A stretch of 60,591 nucleotides of DNA from an uncultured Methanomassiliicoccales archaeon (GCA_934702355.1 CAKUXX010000011.1:1-60591); one strand, 5' to 3'. Positions 1 to 8,761 are shown, numbered from the stretch's first letter. The notes: a model not told the origin generated them from the letters alone. A program made the numbers and translations.

Positions 1-77
1 AACCTTTAATGAACCTTTAATGAACCTTTAATGAACCTTTAATGAACCTTTAATGAACCTTTAATGAACCTTTAATG
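1..77. repeat. 11-base tandem repeat, seven units
   Basis: The unit AACCTTTAATG is repeated seven times without a mismatch and may continue left of the window. The period is close to one turn of B-DNA, so any bound protein would see the units on one face. On the plus strand each unit creates a four-codon frame (ATG AAC CTT TAA) whose stop overlaps the next ATG. It lies just past the 3' end of the neighbouring minus-strand regulator gene. Function is not visible. Confidence 0.95.
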
Positions 78-105
78 GATATAGATATACTTTAAAATCC
101 ACACA

Positions 106-1467
106 TTAGATTGAGTCGAGATAATAATCGGATATGATCCAATTCCCTACCTTCTTACTACCCTCTCTACGTATGATACCTGCATCGACCATCTTGTTAA
201 CATTGTTCTTGACCGTGCTCCGAGGTATTCCCGTAACATCAACAATCTCATTAATGGTAATAAATGGGTTGGATGAAATACATCTAAGGATGAGCTTCTG
301 CCTCTCATTCGGAACGAATGTCTCCGAGGGAACGATCGTCTCCTCTATATCTTCCTGCTGCGGAACACTGGACGATACGGTGACTGATAGGCCTCCGAGT
401 TCAAAAGAGAACTCCGGCAAAGGATTGCCGTTGGATTCACAGGATTCCATGACCTTTGTGATGCCCTGAGCCCAGTTCTCCACGTAACCCGCATCGTGGA
501 AGACGTTCGCCAAGGTCTTGTTACGAAGGACCGATACGTGCTTGCCTGTCAATGTCTCGACGGTCCATCCATCTGGAAGGGCCCCATGATCGAATATCTC
601 CACTCTCTTGGGATAAACCGCCACAGTGACCGGTTCCTCCAAACAGTAGTTCATATGGACTACCGCATTGACCACCAACTCCCTGATGGCATCCTTCGGA
701 TACGCATGGACTACTTTGCGGAAGACCCCTTCGTATGTGAATGTGGATGGTACGTAGCTATCAAACAGAATATCCACGGCAAGATCAGGAACGAGGATCA
801 ACGGGGCTTCGACTATATTCTCCCTTCTGAGGACCCCCTTTTCGTCGAATCCACCAATCTTCAGATATGCACCGTGGTTGAACCTGCGTGGATTCTCGGA
901 GAACAGCAGCACCGCTGCGATTGTGACAGTTCCGTCGTCGCAGAGAAGACCATAACGCTGGAGCACTGCTACGATGTCGGATGGTTCTATGCTCTTGGGA
1001 ATTCTATCAACATTTTTACCCATCTCTACAAAACGTCTGATGGCATCTGCAGACAATACTTCGGAAGTCATTCCGCTGGACTCATCCATCCAGAATATGC
1101 CGCGCTCGTCAGCTATGATATCCTTGAGCTCCTCGCGCTTGATCGTCTGGGTTGTGTTACCGACACGTTTGTAGAACCTCCCGTCATAGTCGATCTTGCT
1201 CCTGCCTTTGGGAACAATGACAACAATGCAGAGCTGGTCATCGAAAAGTTGTGCGTGAACATCGGCGGTGATACCAAGTGTGTTCTGGATCGAATCCGAA
1301 ATGGACTTCAGAGTTCCCTTTACATCCCTGACACCGACAAAGGTACCGTCATCCCGACGGCCGATGATGAACCTGCCTCCCGCGGTGTTGTAGAACGCAC
1401 TTACGGTCTTGAGATACTCGGATCTCCAGATCTCCTTCCACTCCTCATCGACGTCTTCCATAGTCAC
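106..1467 (-). CDS. AlbA_2 (Schlafen-type) domain transcriptional regulator with ATPase-like and winged-helix domains
   Basis: The 453-residue protein has the layout of the RecG-related/AlbA_2 regulators. Residues of about 1-125 form the Schlafen AlbA_2 domain (NTAGGRFIIGRRDDG, then FYKRVGNTT). A HATPase_c_4-like segment follows near 255-360 (AIRELVVNAVVHMNY, and EIFDHGALPDG). The last 65 residues are a winged helix-turn-helix (ITINEIVDVTGIPRSTVKNNV). Such proteins are commonly DNA-binding regulators, sometimes in defence or mobile contexts; the target is unknown. It stands alone, beside the 11-base repeat array. Family assignment is confident, role is not. Confidence 0.85.
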   Translation of the reverse strand: MTMEDVDEEWKEIWRSEYLKTVSAFYNTAGGRFIIGRRDDGTFVGVRDVKGTLKSISDSIQNTLGITADVHAQLFDDQLCIVVIVPKGRSKIDYDGRFYKRVGNTTQTIKREELKDIIADERGIFWMDESSGMTSEVLSADAIRRFVEMGKNVDRIPKSIEPSDIVAVLQRYGLLCDDGTVTIAAVLLFSENPRRFNHGAYLKIGGFDEKGVLRRENIVEAPLILVPDLAVDILFDSYVPSTFTYEGVFRKVVHAYPKDAIRELVVNAVVHMNYCLEEPVTVAVYPKRVEIFDHGALPDGWTVETLTGKHVSVLRNKTLANVFHDAGYVENWAQGITKVMESCESNGNPLPEFSFELGGLSVTVSSSVPQQEDIEETIVPSETFVPNERQKLILRCISSNPFITINEIVDVTGIPRSTVKNNVNKMVDAGIIRREGSKKVGNWIISDYYLDSI

Positions 1468-1708
1468 ACGTATAGAATGATGCGCTTATTGATAATAACA
1501 ATGTGTAGAAGTCTTCATCTCATACACCAGTGCCTCTATCGAATACACAAGATGTCAGTGACCGTATTCTTTCCGGAAACTTCGTGATCCCCCGTTCCAA
1601 AGACTGCTGTGCGGAAAACCCCGATGGGAACGATGGAATTGGATCAGTTCGGGTTCATCGAACCCGACCCTAAGTAGTTTGAATCAATGAAATTTAACAG
1701 AATGTGGG

Positions 1709-1735
1709 CGGGGGAGGAAACCTCCCCCGAAAAAA
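1709..1735 (-). terminator. Hairpin and T-run after the mcr operon
   Basis: A nine-base-pair GC stem with an AAA loop (CGGGGGAGG...CCTCCCCCG, 1709-1729) lies 20 bases past the last stop codon of the mcr transcript. A run of six T on the minus strand (1735-1730) comes just before the stem. Archaeal termination depends mainly on the T-run, so this is the likely end of the mcr message. Confidence 0.6.
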
Positions 1736-1748
1736 GTTTACGGACAGC

Positions 1749-2024
1749 TTATCCGCCGCCCGAAGGCATCATCTCGGAGATGTCGACCTCCTGAGTCTCC
1801 CTCTTGATGTCGTCGATAGACTTCATTCCGCGTTCGGATGACTTCTTCTCTTTGAACGACACCGGGATATACTCCGACGGATCGGCGGGGATCAGGTTGG
1901 AGACATCGTAGTAGAGGTCGGTGAAGTCCAGTCTTGCCCAGACCTTTCCGTCCCTCTCCCTGATATCCGTGACCTTTCCGACCGTCGACGTCGGGGCATA
2001 TTTCAGCAGGTCGCCAACTTCCAT
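1749..2024 (-). CDS. DUF2098 family protein, last gene of the mcr operon
   Basis: A 91-residue protein whose first half matches the DUF2098 pattern of methanogens: VGDLLKYAPTSTVGKVTDI, then a short loop and WARLDFTDLYYDV. The fold is probably a small beta barrel; the function is unknown. The ATG at 2024 is chosen because it falls four bases after the mcrA stop; an upstream in-frame ATG at 2087 would overlap mcrA by 59 bases. The C-terminal half is charged and looks disordered, ending in a glycine-rich tail. Position directly behind mcrA suggests co-expression with methyl-coenzyme M reductase, perhaps in assembly or modification, but that is inference. Confidence 0.8.
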   Translation of the reverse strand: MEVGDLLKYAPTSTVGKVTDIRERDGKVWARLDFTDLYYDVSNLIPADPSEYIPVSFKEKKSSERGMKSIDDIKRETQEVDISEMMPSGGG

Positions 2025-2028
2025 TGGA

Positions 2029-3687
2029 TCATCCCTTGATGACTGCGCTTCTCTCTCCGGCAGGCTGGAACTCCCTGAGGGCTCCACGGCCGATCTCCTT
2101 CGTCACGTTGGCGAAGTCGAATACCAGAGCGGGGTCCGCGAAGGCAACCCTTACGAAGGGGTTGGCTGTGAAAGCATCTCCGCGGGCGACGTGGGCTGCC
2201 TTGGGGATACCGGTGTATCCGGAAAGGTGACCGACGTTCATTGCGTAGTTGGGGTAGTTGGGTCCACGGACTTCCATGGGGAGACCCTCATCGGACCTGT
2301 ATGCGAAGGAGTTCGCAGATCCGCACTGGTCCTGCAGGTCGAATCCGTAGAATCCGAGCCTTCCGGTCCTCTCTTTGTGCTGGAGCATGGAAAGGTACCA
2401 GCAGTTCAGACCGACATCGGCAACTCCGGTAGCCATAGCTCCGGCGATACCGGTGGAAGCGGCGGCGACGGTAGCCCTCTGGGATCCACCGAAGTGGGTC
2501 TCCATGACGGCGGGGTAGCGCTCGTACATCTCGAGAGCGTAGGAGTTGATGTCGTCTCCGAGCTTCATGACCTCTTCCATGTTGTTGGGGTCCAGTTTGC
2601 AGAATCCGCCGTACCTGGATTTGATCTGGTCGATGGCGTAGTAGACGTAGTCCTCGAGGATGTTGTCGGTGTATGCTGCAGTGGCGTACTGGGTGAATCC
2701 GACTCCACCGGACATGTATCCACCGAGGTAGACCTGATCGAAGACTGCGGCTCCCAGAGCGACTGCCTCAAGGGCTGCGCGTCCGGGGTCGTCGGGGTAG
2801 ACACGGTCGGACTGAGCGATATCGGCCATGTATCCGAAGGGTATTCCTCCAGGCTCGTTGGGTCCCCTTGCACGCCTTGCGGGCATCATGGTTCCCATGT
2901 TGAGGGACTGGTGCTTAGCGGAGTAAGCGAAGTCTGCGATAGCTGCCTCTCCTGCTGCGAGTTTGTAGGAGGAGATGAAAGCCATGGAGATCTGCATTGC
3001 GGCGTGCCTGGAGACGGTAGCTCCATCCATGAGCCTTCCGACGATGGTAGGTACACGGACAGCCTGCATGAGGGTCTTTCCGATAGCTTTCTTCAGCTGC
3101 TCTGCCTGGTCTGCGGGGAAGAGCTTGTTGATGTCGATGACGAATCTGGGATCCAGCTCGTCGATGAGCTCGTCGTCTCCGGAGAAGACCTTGACGTAGG
3201 AGTCCCAAACGAGAGCGGGGTTGATCTCAGCCATGTGCTCCTGAACGACAGCTCCACCGGGCATGGTGTGGTTGACGGTCTCGAGGTAGGCGTTGATTGT
3301 CTCGGGTGTAACTTCCTTTCCGAGCCTTCTCTCGATGGTCTGGTGAGGGGAGTCGAGACCGACGAGGATGGTCCTCCTGATGTCGTCCCAGGCCTGCTGG
3401 ATAGCGCAGTTGTTCACACAGTGCAGATCGTCGCACTCGGCGTAGATGTCTGTGTGGGAGAGCTGGTAAGGCATCCAGCTCCTCTGTCCGAGGGGAACTC
3501 CGATGTCCTCGTTGAGCATGGGGATTCCACGCTTCTTTGCGATCTCGTCAGCGCTCTTCTGGAACTCGACTTTGGATTTGGACTGCTTCCATCCACCGTA
3601 GCAGTAGTACTTGGTGGACATGTCAGTCGGGTCTTCTTTGAATTTCTTCTTGCATGCGTCCATGAACAGCTTCTCTTTTCCTGCCAT
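2029..3687 (-). CDS. mcrA: Methyl-coenzyme M reductase alpha subunit
   Basis: The alpha subunit carries most of the F430 active site that releases methane from methyl-CoM and CoB. The 552-residue length is normal. Visible landmarks, compared with the Methanothermobacter enzyme: the F430 axial Gln at about 149 (GGAVVQEHM), the methyl-His region AKHQ near 259, the methyl-Arg region PARRARGPNEPGG near 269-281, the methyl-Gln region GGSQRATVAAAS near 403, the thioglycine position at about Gly448 and Cys455 in GFDLQDQCG. The ATG at 3687 is preferred to the GTG at 3696, which overlaps the mcrG stop and has no room for its GGAG site. It follows mcrG by five bases. Confidence 0.98.
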   Translation of the reverse strand: MAGKEKLFMDACKKKFKEDPTDMSTKYYCYGGWKQSKSKVEFQKSADEIAKKRGIPMLNEDIGVPLGQRSWMPYQLSHTDIYAECDDLHCVNNCAIQQAWDDIRRTILVGLDSPHQTIERRLGKEVTPETINAYLETVNHTMPGGAVVQEHMAEINPALVWDSYVKVFSGDDELIDELDPRFVIDINKLFPADQAEQLKKAIGKTLMQAVRVPTIVGRLMDGATVSRHAAMQISMAFISSYKLAAGEAAIADFAYSAKHQSLNMGTMMPARRARGPNEPGGIPFGYMADIAQSDRVYPDDPGRAALEAVALGAAVFDQVYLGGYMSGGVGFTQYATAAYTDNILEDYVYYAIDQIKSRYGGFCKLDPNNMEEVMKLGDDINSYALEMYERYPAVMETHFGGSQRATVAAASTGIAGAMATGVADVGLNCWYLSMLQHKERTGRLGFYGFDLQDQCGSANSFAYRSDEGLPMEVRGPNYPNYAMNVGHLSGYTGIPKAAHVARGDAFTANPFVRVAFADPALVFDFANVTKEIGRGALREFQPAGERSAVIKG

Positions 3688-3692
3688 GGCAA

Positions 3693-4469
3693 TCACTCTC
3701 CTCTTACTTTCCAGGGCTGGTATCCACCGAGGGTCCTCAGTTTGTGGATCCTGAGTCCGTACATGGTGACCTCAGCGTCGTCTCTCATGTCGACACCGTC
3801 AGCTCTGAAGATTGTTGTTCTCTTTTTCAGGTCGGACATGGGCGAAGGCTTTCCGACGGAGATCCTCCTGTCGAGGGGGATAGCGACCTGGTCCTTCACG
3901 TAGACGACCTCTTTCTTGGCATCGTCCCAGACGTACCTCTGCCAGCCGTCGAACATGAGTCCGTGCTCGTCGAGACGGCAGGCGTGTCCGTGAACGGTGG
4001 CTCCCCTGATTCCGGTGAGGGCGGGGTCGAAGGTCTCGTTGTCGATCATCTCTTTGGCCATGACCTCGAGGTCTCTCTCACGGACCTCGATAATCTGCCT
4101 TCCGGAGAGAGTTCCGGTGTCGACTCCTCTGTACCTGGAGAGGTACATCCAAGCCCTCTGGTAGGGCGAGATGGGGGCGAAGTAGACGGAATCTGTGAAC
4201 TGGATGTACCTTACACGGTCTCCGTGTTTTGCTCCCTCGATGGGTACGACGAGTTTCCTGATGGGGCACTCGGGCTCCTTGCCCTCCTCTATTGGGGGGT
4301 GAATGGACTTGTAGTCCTCTCCGGGGTTCCTGTGTCCCATGATCCTGATGACATCATCCATGGAAACGTCGCGCAGCTGTTTCAGTTTGACTTTGGGGTC
4401 CATGTATCTGCGCCTGTTTTTCGCAGGAATGGAAGACCCAGGGTAGAACTGCCTCTTGTATGCAACCAT
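3693..4469 (-). CDS. mcrG: Methyl-coenzyme M reductase gamma subunit
   Basis: A 258-residue protein typical of McrG, beginning with the usual YKRQFYPGSS...NRRRYMDP segment and containing DVIRIMGHRNPGEDY and LDEHGLMFDGWQRYVWD. The gamma subunit completes the alpha2-beta2-gamma2 enzyme and lines the F430 pocket. The start is an ATG five bases after the mcrD stop, with an AGGAG site formed by the last codons of mcrD. In many methanogens mcrC sits between mcrD and mcrG; here nothing lies between them. Confidence 0.98.
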   Translation of the reverse strand: MVAYKRQFYPGSSIPAKNRRRYMDPKVKLKQLRDVSMDDVIRIMGHRNPGEDYKSIHPPIEEGKEPECPIRKLVVPIEGAKHGDRVRYIQFTDSVYFAPISPYQRAWMYLSRYRGVDTGTLSGRQIIEVRERDLEVMAKEMIDNETFDPALTGIRGATVHGHACRLDEHGLMFDGWQRYVWDDAKKEVVYVKDQVAIPLDRRISVGKPSPMSDLKKRTTIFRADGVDMRDDAEVTMYGLRIHKLRTLGGYQPWKVRGE

Positions 4470-4474
4470 TTAAT

Positions 4475-4906
4475 TCAACTCCTATAATCGTGAAGCGTTG
4501 GTTTGTACTTCGTGAACCTTCCGACAGTGAGTGTGTATCCGTGCTCGATGGTACGGTTGCACGCCTCCTTGATCTCCTCCAGACGCTTGTTCAGAGTCTC
4601 ATCATCCTCGACCGAGAGCTCTATGTAGAATGCTCCTACAAGATAGAGGAGCTCCACATCCTTTCCTCCGACTTTGATGACCTTACGCTCGGTATGGTTG
4701 TTCGGAAGACCTTTCCCGGGACCGCTGTTGATGGTCTTGGGGATGCTCTCTCCGGTCATGTTGATCTGCCTGATGTCGGGAATGACATCGAGCGCATTGA
4801 GAACGGCCTCGGTCGTCTCGGCGCTGAGCAGACGGTTGGTGATGATCTGTACCTCCGGAAGCGGTACTCCTGCATAATCTGCAGCTGGAGCGGTTGAACA
4901 CGACAT
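4475..4906 (-). CDS. mcrD: Methyl-coenzyme M reductase operon protein D
   Basis: A 143-residue McrD protein, with the characteristic opening VPLPEVQIITNRLLS and a C-terminal segment NRTIEHGYTLTVGRFTKYKPT. McrD is an accessory protein that binds MCR subunits and is linked to assembly of the apoenzyme, not part of the finished enzyme. The ATG at 4906 is chosen over a GTG six bases upstream because a GAGGTG site lies at normal distance. It starts nine bases after the mcrB stop. Confidence 0.95.
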   Translation of the reverse strand: MSCSTAPAADYAGVPLPEVQIITNRLLSAETTEAVLNALDVIPDIRQINMTGESIPKTINSGPGKGLPNNHTERKVIKVGGKDVELLYLVGAFYIELSVEDDETLNKRLEEIKEACNRTIEHGYTLTVGRFTKYKPTLHDYRS

Positions 4907-4915
4907 GTACACACC

Positions 4916-6250
4916 TCAGAGCTTCTTTTTCACCTTCTTTGCCTCTGCGGCGACAGCCTGCATAGGCTGTTTGAACTCATCGATGTCTCCGAAGACCTCT
5001 TTGAAGAGACCGGATGTGGCCTCAGCGGAGAAGGTCTGGGTTCCAGCATCCAGACAGTTGGCGGCGGCGATAGCGGGGATAACGACTCCCTTGGCGTGCC
5101 TGGTAACGACGTGGTTACCGTGGAACAGACCGGGTCCTCCTCCTCCGTAGATGGAGTGGCTGAAGAAGGACATACCGACTCCGACTCCCTCCGCACGACC
5201 GTAGTCGACACCGGGGAGACCGGACTCGTGCTCGAGCAGATCGTTGTAGTACAGGATTGTTCCGGGGACACCCTGGGCGGCCCTGGCGGCTCCGACGTTG
5301 ACCATGACGGCTGCGACCATTCCGGTAGCGGCGTAGGCGTTCCACTTGGGGAGATCGTCGGTTGTGTAGACCTTGTATCCGGAGGGGAGGGTCTCTTTCA
5401 CGCGGATGACTCCGTCGTCGATGGCCCTGGCCATGAGGGACTCGATAACGGTTCCCACGGTTCCGGTCTTTCCGTTCTTCTTGACGATGCTGTAGAGCAT
5501 GTTGTTGGCGTTCAGTCCCTCGTAGGCGAGAGCGAGAAGTCCGCCCCTCTCGAAGTTACCGATCATGTCACCCATTTCGTAGGATCCGCACTGCTCGAAA
5601 ATAGCGGAGAGAGCGGTTCCCTGCATTGCATTCCTGTTGACCAGGGAAACGATGTGGTTGGCCATGATGTTCCTGAGTGCGAATCCAGCACCCTCGTTGT
5701 TCTGGGGAACCTCGAGGATGGACTTGACGTTGGCGCCCTGGAAGGTGATGGTCTGGGGGTATCTTCCCCAAACGGCGGCCTTGACCATGTTTGCCTTGTA
5801 CATGGGAATGTCGAAGGTGTCGATGATTGCCTCAGTAGCGGCAGCTGCTGTGGCGGTGAATCCGGTTGTGTACTCGATACCGGCGTTCATCCTCTCTTCG
5901 GGGACGATGACGACGATGTTCTTTCCGTCGGATTTGACCTTGACCTCGGTTCCGTCTCCGTCGTAGACCTGGACGGACTCTTTGATCAGCTGTGCGATCT
6001 TGTCTGCGTTCTCAACGAGAGGGATGTCGATTTCCTTTCCCTTGATGATAACTCCACCGCCGGTCATGGAACCGGTCTTGAGGGCTTTCTCGATACCCGC
6101 CAGGTTAACTGCGCAGGTCCTCTTGGTCAAGGACACGATCTTCTTGATCGCATTGTTGCGGAGCGGACTGATGGCTTCGAGCGGAACGTCTTTTGCGATG
6201 CGTTTTCCGTAGTCGTCATACAAGTCTACTACGTCCTCGTATTTTGGCAT
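4916..6250 (-). CDS. mcrB: Methyl-coenzyme M reductase beta subunit
   Basis: A 444-residue beta subunit and the first gene of the mcr transcript. Family segments include YGGGGPGLFHGNHVVTRH near residue 370 and ERGGLLALAYEGLNANNM in the middle. The ATG is preceded at six bases by AGGAGGT, one of the best ribosome-binding sites in the window, which fits very high expression. The sequence ends in a lysine-rich tail. Confidence 0.98.
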   Translation of the reverse strand: MPKYEDVVDLYDDYGKRIAKDVPLEAISPLRNNAIKKIVSLTKRTCAVNLAGIEKALKTGSMTGGGVIIKGKEIDIPLVENADKIAQLIKESVQVYDGDGTEVKVKSDGKNIVVIVPEERMNAGIEYTTGFTATAAAATEAIIDTFDIPMYKANMVKAAVWGRYPQTITFQGANVKSILEVPQNNEGAGFALRNIMANHIVSLVNRNAMQGTALSAIFEQCGSYEMGDMIGNFERGGLLALAYEGLNANNMLYSIVKKNGKTGTVGTVIESLMARAIDDGVIRVKETLPSGYKVYTTDDLPKWNAYAATGMVAAVMVNVGAARAAQGVPGTILYYNDLLEHESGLPGVDYGRAEGVGVGMSFFSHSIYGGGGPGLFHGNHVVTRHAKGVVIPAIAAANCLDAGTQTFSAEATSGLFKEVFGDIDEFKQPMQAVAAEAKKVKKKL

Positions 6251-6320
6251 TTCATACCTCCTTGTTCATGCTTTGCTGACCGAATGGTCAGCCCCCTTGC
6301 AGTGACGGGGAACGTATGAA

Positions 6321-6330
6321 AGGATATAAA
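6321..6330 (-). promoter_or_regulatory. Probable TATA box of the mcr operon
   Basis: The minus-strand sequence TTTATATCCT lies about 72 bases before the mcrB start and would place the transcript start near 6298, giving a leader of roughly 48 bases that holds the AGGAGGT site. A further TATATA element at 6431-6437 is an alternative that would give a much longer leader. Confidence 0.5.
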
Positions 6331-6440
6331 ACGATGGGAAAACGCTTCAAAACGGCATTATCCTACGATTTTTCATCGATTCGGAAAAAGCCGAAAAAAC
6401 AATGTTAAGTTAAATTCGTTTTGTTTGTCATATATAATTG

Positions 6441-6506
6441 TGTCCCCGTTTTACCAGGTGCGCATAACAACGCAACCTTGCTTGCGCACTAGGTAATACG
6501 GGGACA
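6441..6506. repeat. Long imperfect inverted repeat between mcr and DUF169
   Basis: Two 23-base arms (6441-6463 and 6484-6506) pair at 20 of 23 positions around a 20-base loop. The outer part, TGTCCCCG with CGGGGACA, is perfect. The loop contains a second short pairing (CGCAA with TTGCG). It sits downstream of the DUF169 gene and upstream of mcrB, both on the minus strand. It may be a terminator stem, a structured leader, a separate small RNA or a remnant of a mobile element end. No T-run follows directly on either strand. Confidence 0.75.
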
Positions 6507-6524
6507 TTTCAGTTTGTTACTGGC

Positions 6525-7235
6525 TCAATCGCGCTTGGCTTTCGTCATCACGGTGACGGCGTAGCGCTCGAGATGGGTGACGAAGGAAGGTATCATCTGA
6601 TACGGGATTCCGAGCGCCATCTCGTCTGCGGCCATATCCGTCTTCTTCCTGCATCCGAAGCATCCGAGGGAGATGTTCGGCTTGCCCGTGCATATGGGCA
6701 TGGCGACGATGTCCTCGCATCCGCACTGGAAGGGGGATGTAGAGAACTGCACCCTTCCGCCCTTCTCGGCGGTTGTGAGAGGCACGACCCAATAGATCCT
6801 CTCGGGGATGTCCTCGATTGTGACCACGTCGGGGACGAAATCGGCATCCTTCAGAGGACATACAACCTCGCCTTTGGTCTTGTAGGGGACGACCTCCCTG
6901 TCGGAGATCATCTTGGCGGCGGAAGCGGGACTGTCATGCATCCCGATCATGCTGTGGAACTCTCCGGAGGCGACTTTCTCGGGGGTGGGCACCATTCCGA
7001 GGGCGGAACATCCGATCATGCAGCTCTGGGATTCGACGGGAAGTTTGAACGACTCCCCTGCCCTGGCCCTGAATATGGCCTGGCAGTGGCTGATCTGAGC
7101 CACGGGCTCCTCGTATCCTGCGGGGTACTCCTCGTCCTCGCGCACGAGTTTGACGGCGACGGGCTCGCCCCTGAGCTTCAGGACGTTCTTGAGTGTCTCT
7201 GCGTATTTGCGGTTGGTCTCCAAAACCTCTGACAT
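6525..7235 (-). CDS. DUF169 family protein
   Basis: A 236-residue protein matching the DUF169 family (COG2043) of anaerobic archaea and bacteria. Several Cys residues are spaced through it (SHCQAIFRAR, SQSCMIGCSALG, PFQCGCEDIV, LGCFGCRKKTD), suggesting metal or cluster binding. The biochemical role of the family is not known to me. A TTTTATAC box 24-30 bases before the ATG and no ribosome-binding site point to a leaderless transcript starting at this ATG. It is expressed apart from mcr. Confidence 0.8.
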   Translation of the reverse strand: MSEVLETNRKYAETLKNVLKLRGEPVAVKLVREDEEYPAGYEEPVAQISHCQAIFRARAGESFKLPVESQSCMIGCSALGMVPTPEKVASGEFHSMIGMHDSPASAAKMISDREVVPYKTKGEVVCPLKDADFVPDVVTIEDIPERIYWVVPLTTAEKGGRVQFSTSPFQCGCEDIVAMPICTGKPNISLGCFGCRKKTDMAADEMALGIPYQMIPSFVTHLERYAVTVMTKAKRD

Positions 7236-7292
7236 GACTCCATCATGCCTCGGCGGACGTATAAAAGACGCTTGATATCATGTGTGAAATTC

Positions 7293-7323
7293 AATGGTGT
7301 TAACACCCTATAATTCCACCATT
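7293..7323. promoter_or_regulatory. Palindromic operator-like element upstream of DUF169
   Basis: A perfect 12-base palindrome GGTGTTAACACC (7296-7307) lies about 30 bases upstream of the DUF169 TATA box. One arm, read as AATGGTG at 7293, is found again inverted as CACCATT at 7317-7323. The arrangement of three related half sites next to a promoter suggests a repressor or activator site; the binding protein is unknown. Confidence 0.45.
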
Positions 7324-7348
7324 ATGCGGGTCTGACATGAAGCATGGT

Positions 7349-8761
7349 TCAAACAAGCTGGGATGAGACCAGATCCTCGACGATATCGAGGAAATCGCCC
7401 TTGCGGTCCGGAGGTATGGTCGCTCCCGCGGCGACGCTGTGACCTCCTCCCGTGCCTCCGACAAGCTCCGCCGCGGTCTTCATCACCTTGGACAGGTCCA
7501 ATCCCCTGTCGACCAGATTGCGGGTGGCCCTTGCGGAGACCTTCACACCGTCGTCGGAATCCGCGAAGGCTATGATCGGCATACCGCTCCTGCATTCAGG
7601 TGATGACAGCACCATCCCCGCAACGATGCCCACGACGGTCTCCTTGATCTCGGTACCGGCATCGAACCACTGGATGAACCTCCTCTCCCTGAGGAGATGG
7701 TTCTCCCGTATGTACGTCATGGCGGACGAGATATGCCTGCGGTGGTCGGCCCTGTTCTTCTCCGCCTCAGCCAACGCGCCCATGTCCCCGCGGCATATGC
7801 GCAGACCCGTGACGGCATCATCGTAGCGGCCGCAAGAGTTCAATACGGTGGCGAACTCCTTCGCATCCCCCAATCCTTTGCCCGGGGGCATCTCAGGGAA
7901 AGAGTACATCTCGCCGAATGCGCGGTTCCTCTGTTCCTTGGGGATCCGTTCCATGACGGCATCTGTCAGGCGTCCGCGCTCTTCCTCGGACAATCCGGCC
8001 CAAGTCCTCCATCTGGTCCCGTCCTTGGCGGACACGCCGCAGGAATCCAGAAGGTCCAAACAGGCGCGGGGGTTCTCGCTGATCCCCGGAATCTGCGGAT
8101 CGCTGGCGAATTGCAGATACTGGTTGACGGGACGGGTCTCCCTTCCGAAGAACCTCAGGTCCATGTCCACCACTGCGGACCCGTATCCGACCGCATCGTT
8201 CAGGACCGTGCGGTTGAGTCCTGTCAGCCCGGAATGGTTGGAGTCCTGGAAGTCGCCGACGGCACCCACGACCGCCAGATAGGCCATATCCATGTTCGAT
8301 GGGTCCACTGCCTTGGACAGGAGATAGGTCATCCCCGCACCGCAGACCTCGTATGACCCGTCCATTCCGTAGAGATGCGGATTGAGATGCACGAGGCCGC
8401 CATAACTGTCCAGAATCGTCTGCTTCCTGTGCCACCTCGGATCGGGGACGTGATGGTCCGTGACGATCAGTCCCTCGCGGTCGAACTCCGAGAGGTATCC
8501 GCTGCCTAGGTCGCATATCCAAACGATGTCGGAGGGATCGGAGTTCACCGCCTCGATCGTCTCCTCGGTGATCTTCTTCTCGAATGAGATCCTGTGCTCG
8601 GCGCCCAGCCTCTCGCAGGTCATGTCCGCTATCGCGCCGGCCGTGATGCCGTCGGCATCGATGTGCGTGTAGACGGATATGCTGCCGGCATCCTTCAGGG
8701 CCAGGGCCGCCTGACGGAGGTCACGGTCCATGCGGCGAAGATCACCAGAGGTAGCAGGCAT
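7349..8761 (-). CDS. Archaeal RecJ-like DHH/DHHA1 exonuclease (GAN type)
   Basis: The 470-residue protein has the DHH phosphoesterase motifs: YTHIDADG near 31-38, IVWICDLGSGY near 80, and the signature TDHH in VTDHHVPD near 100. The C-terminal end GGTGGGHSVAAGATIP is the DHHA1 glycine-rich motif. Archaeal members act as 5' single-strand DNA or RNA exonucleases and several associate with the replicative helicase. Its start overlaps the end of the upstream exonuclease gene by 20 bases, so the two are one transcript and may act together in repair. An internal ATG at residue 11 is a possible alternative start. Confidence 0.85.
   Translation of the reverse strand: MPATSGDLRRMDRDLRQAALALKDAGSISVYTHIDADGITAGAIADMTCERLGAEHRISFEKKITEETIEAVNSDPSDIVWICDLGSGYLSEFDREGLIVTDHHVPDPRWHRKQTILDSYGGLVHLNPHLYGMDGSYEVCGAGMTYLLSKAVDPSNMDMAYLAVVGAVGDFQDSNHSGLTGLNRTVLNDAVGYGSAVVDMDLRFFGRETRPVNQYLQFASDPQIPGISENPRACLDLLDSCGVSAKDGTRWRTWAGLSEEERGRLTDAVMERIPKEQRNRAFGEMYSFPEMPPGKGLGDAKEFATVLNSCGRYDDAVTGLRICRGDMGALAEAEKNRADHRRHISSAMTYIRENHLLRERRFIQWFDAGTEIKETVVGIVAGMVLSSPECRSGMPIIAFADSDDGVKVSARATRNLVDRGLDLSKVMKTAAELVGGTGGGHSVAAGATIPPDRKGDFLDIVEDLVSSQLV

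Noticed and set aside
1921..3903. 660-codon open frame opposite mcrA
   Set aside because: It is an antisense shadow of a highly biased gene; the product is rich in Ser, Gly and Val repeats of no family and lacks a start signal.
5096..6319. 407-codon open frame opposite mcrB
   Set aside because: Antisense shadow of mcrB with low-complexity composition; mcrB itself is certain.
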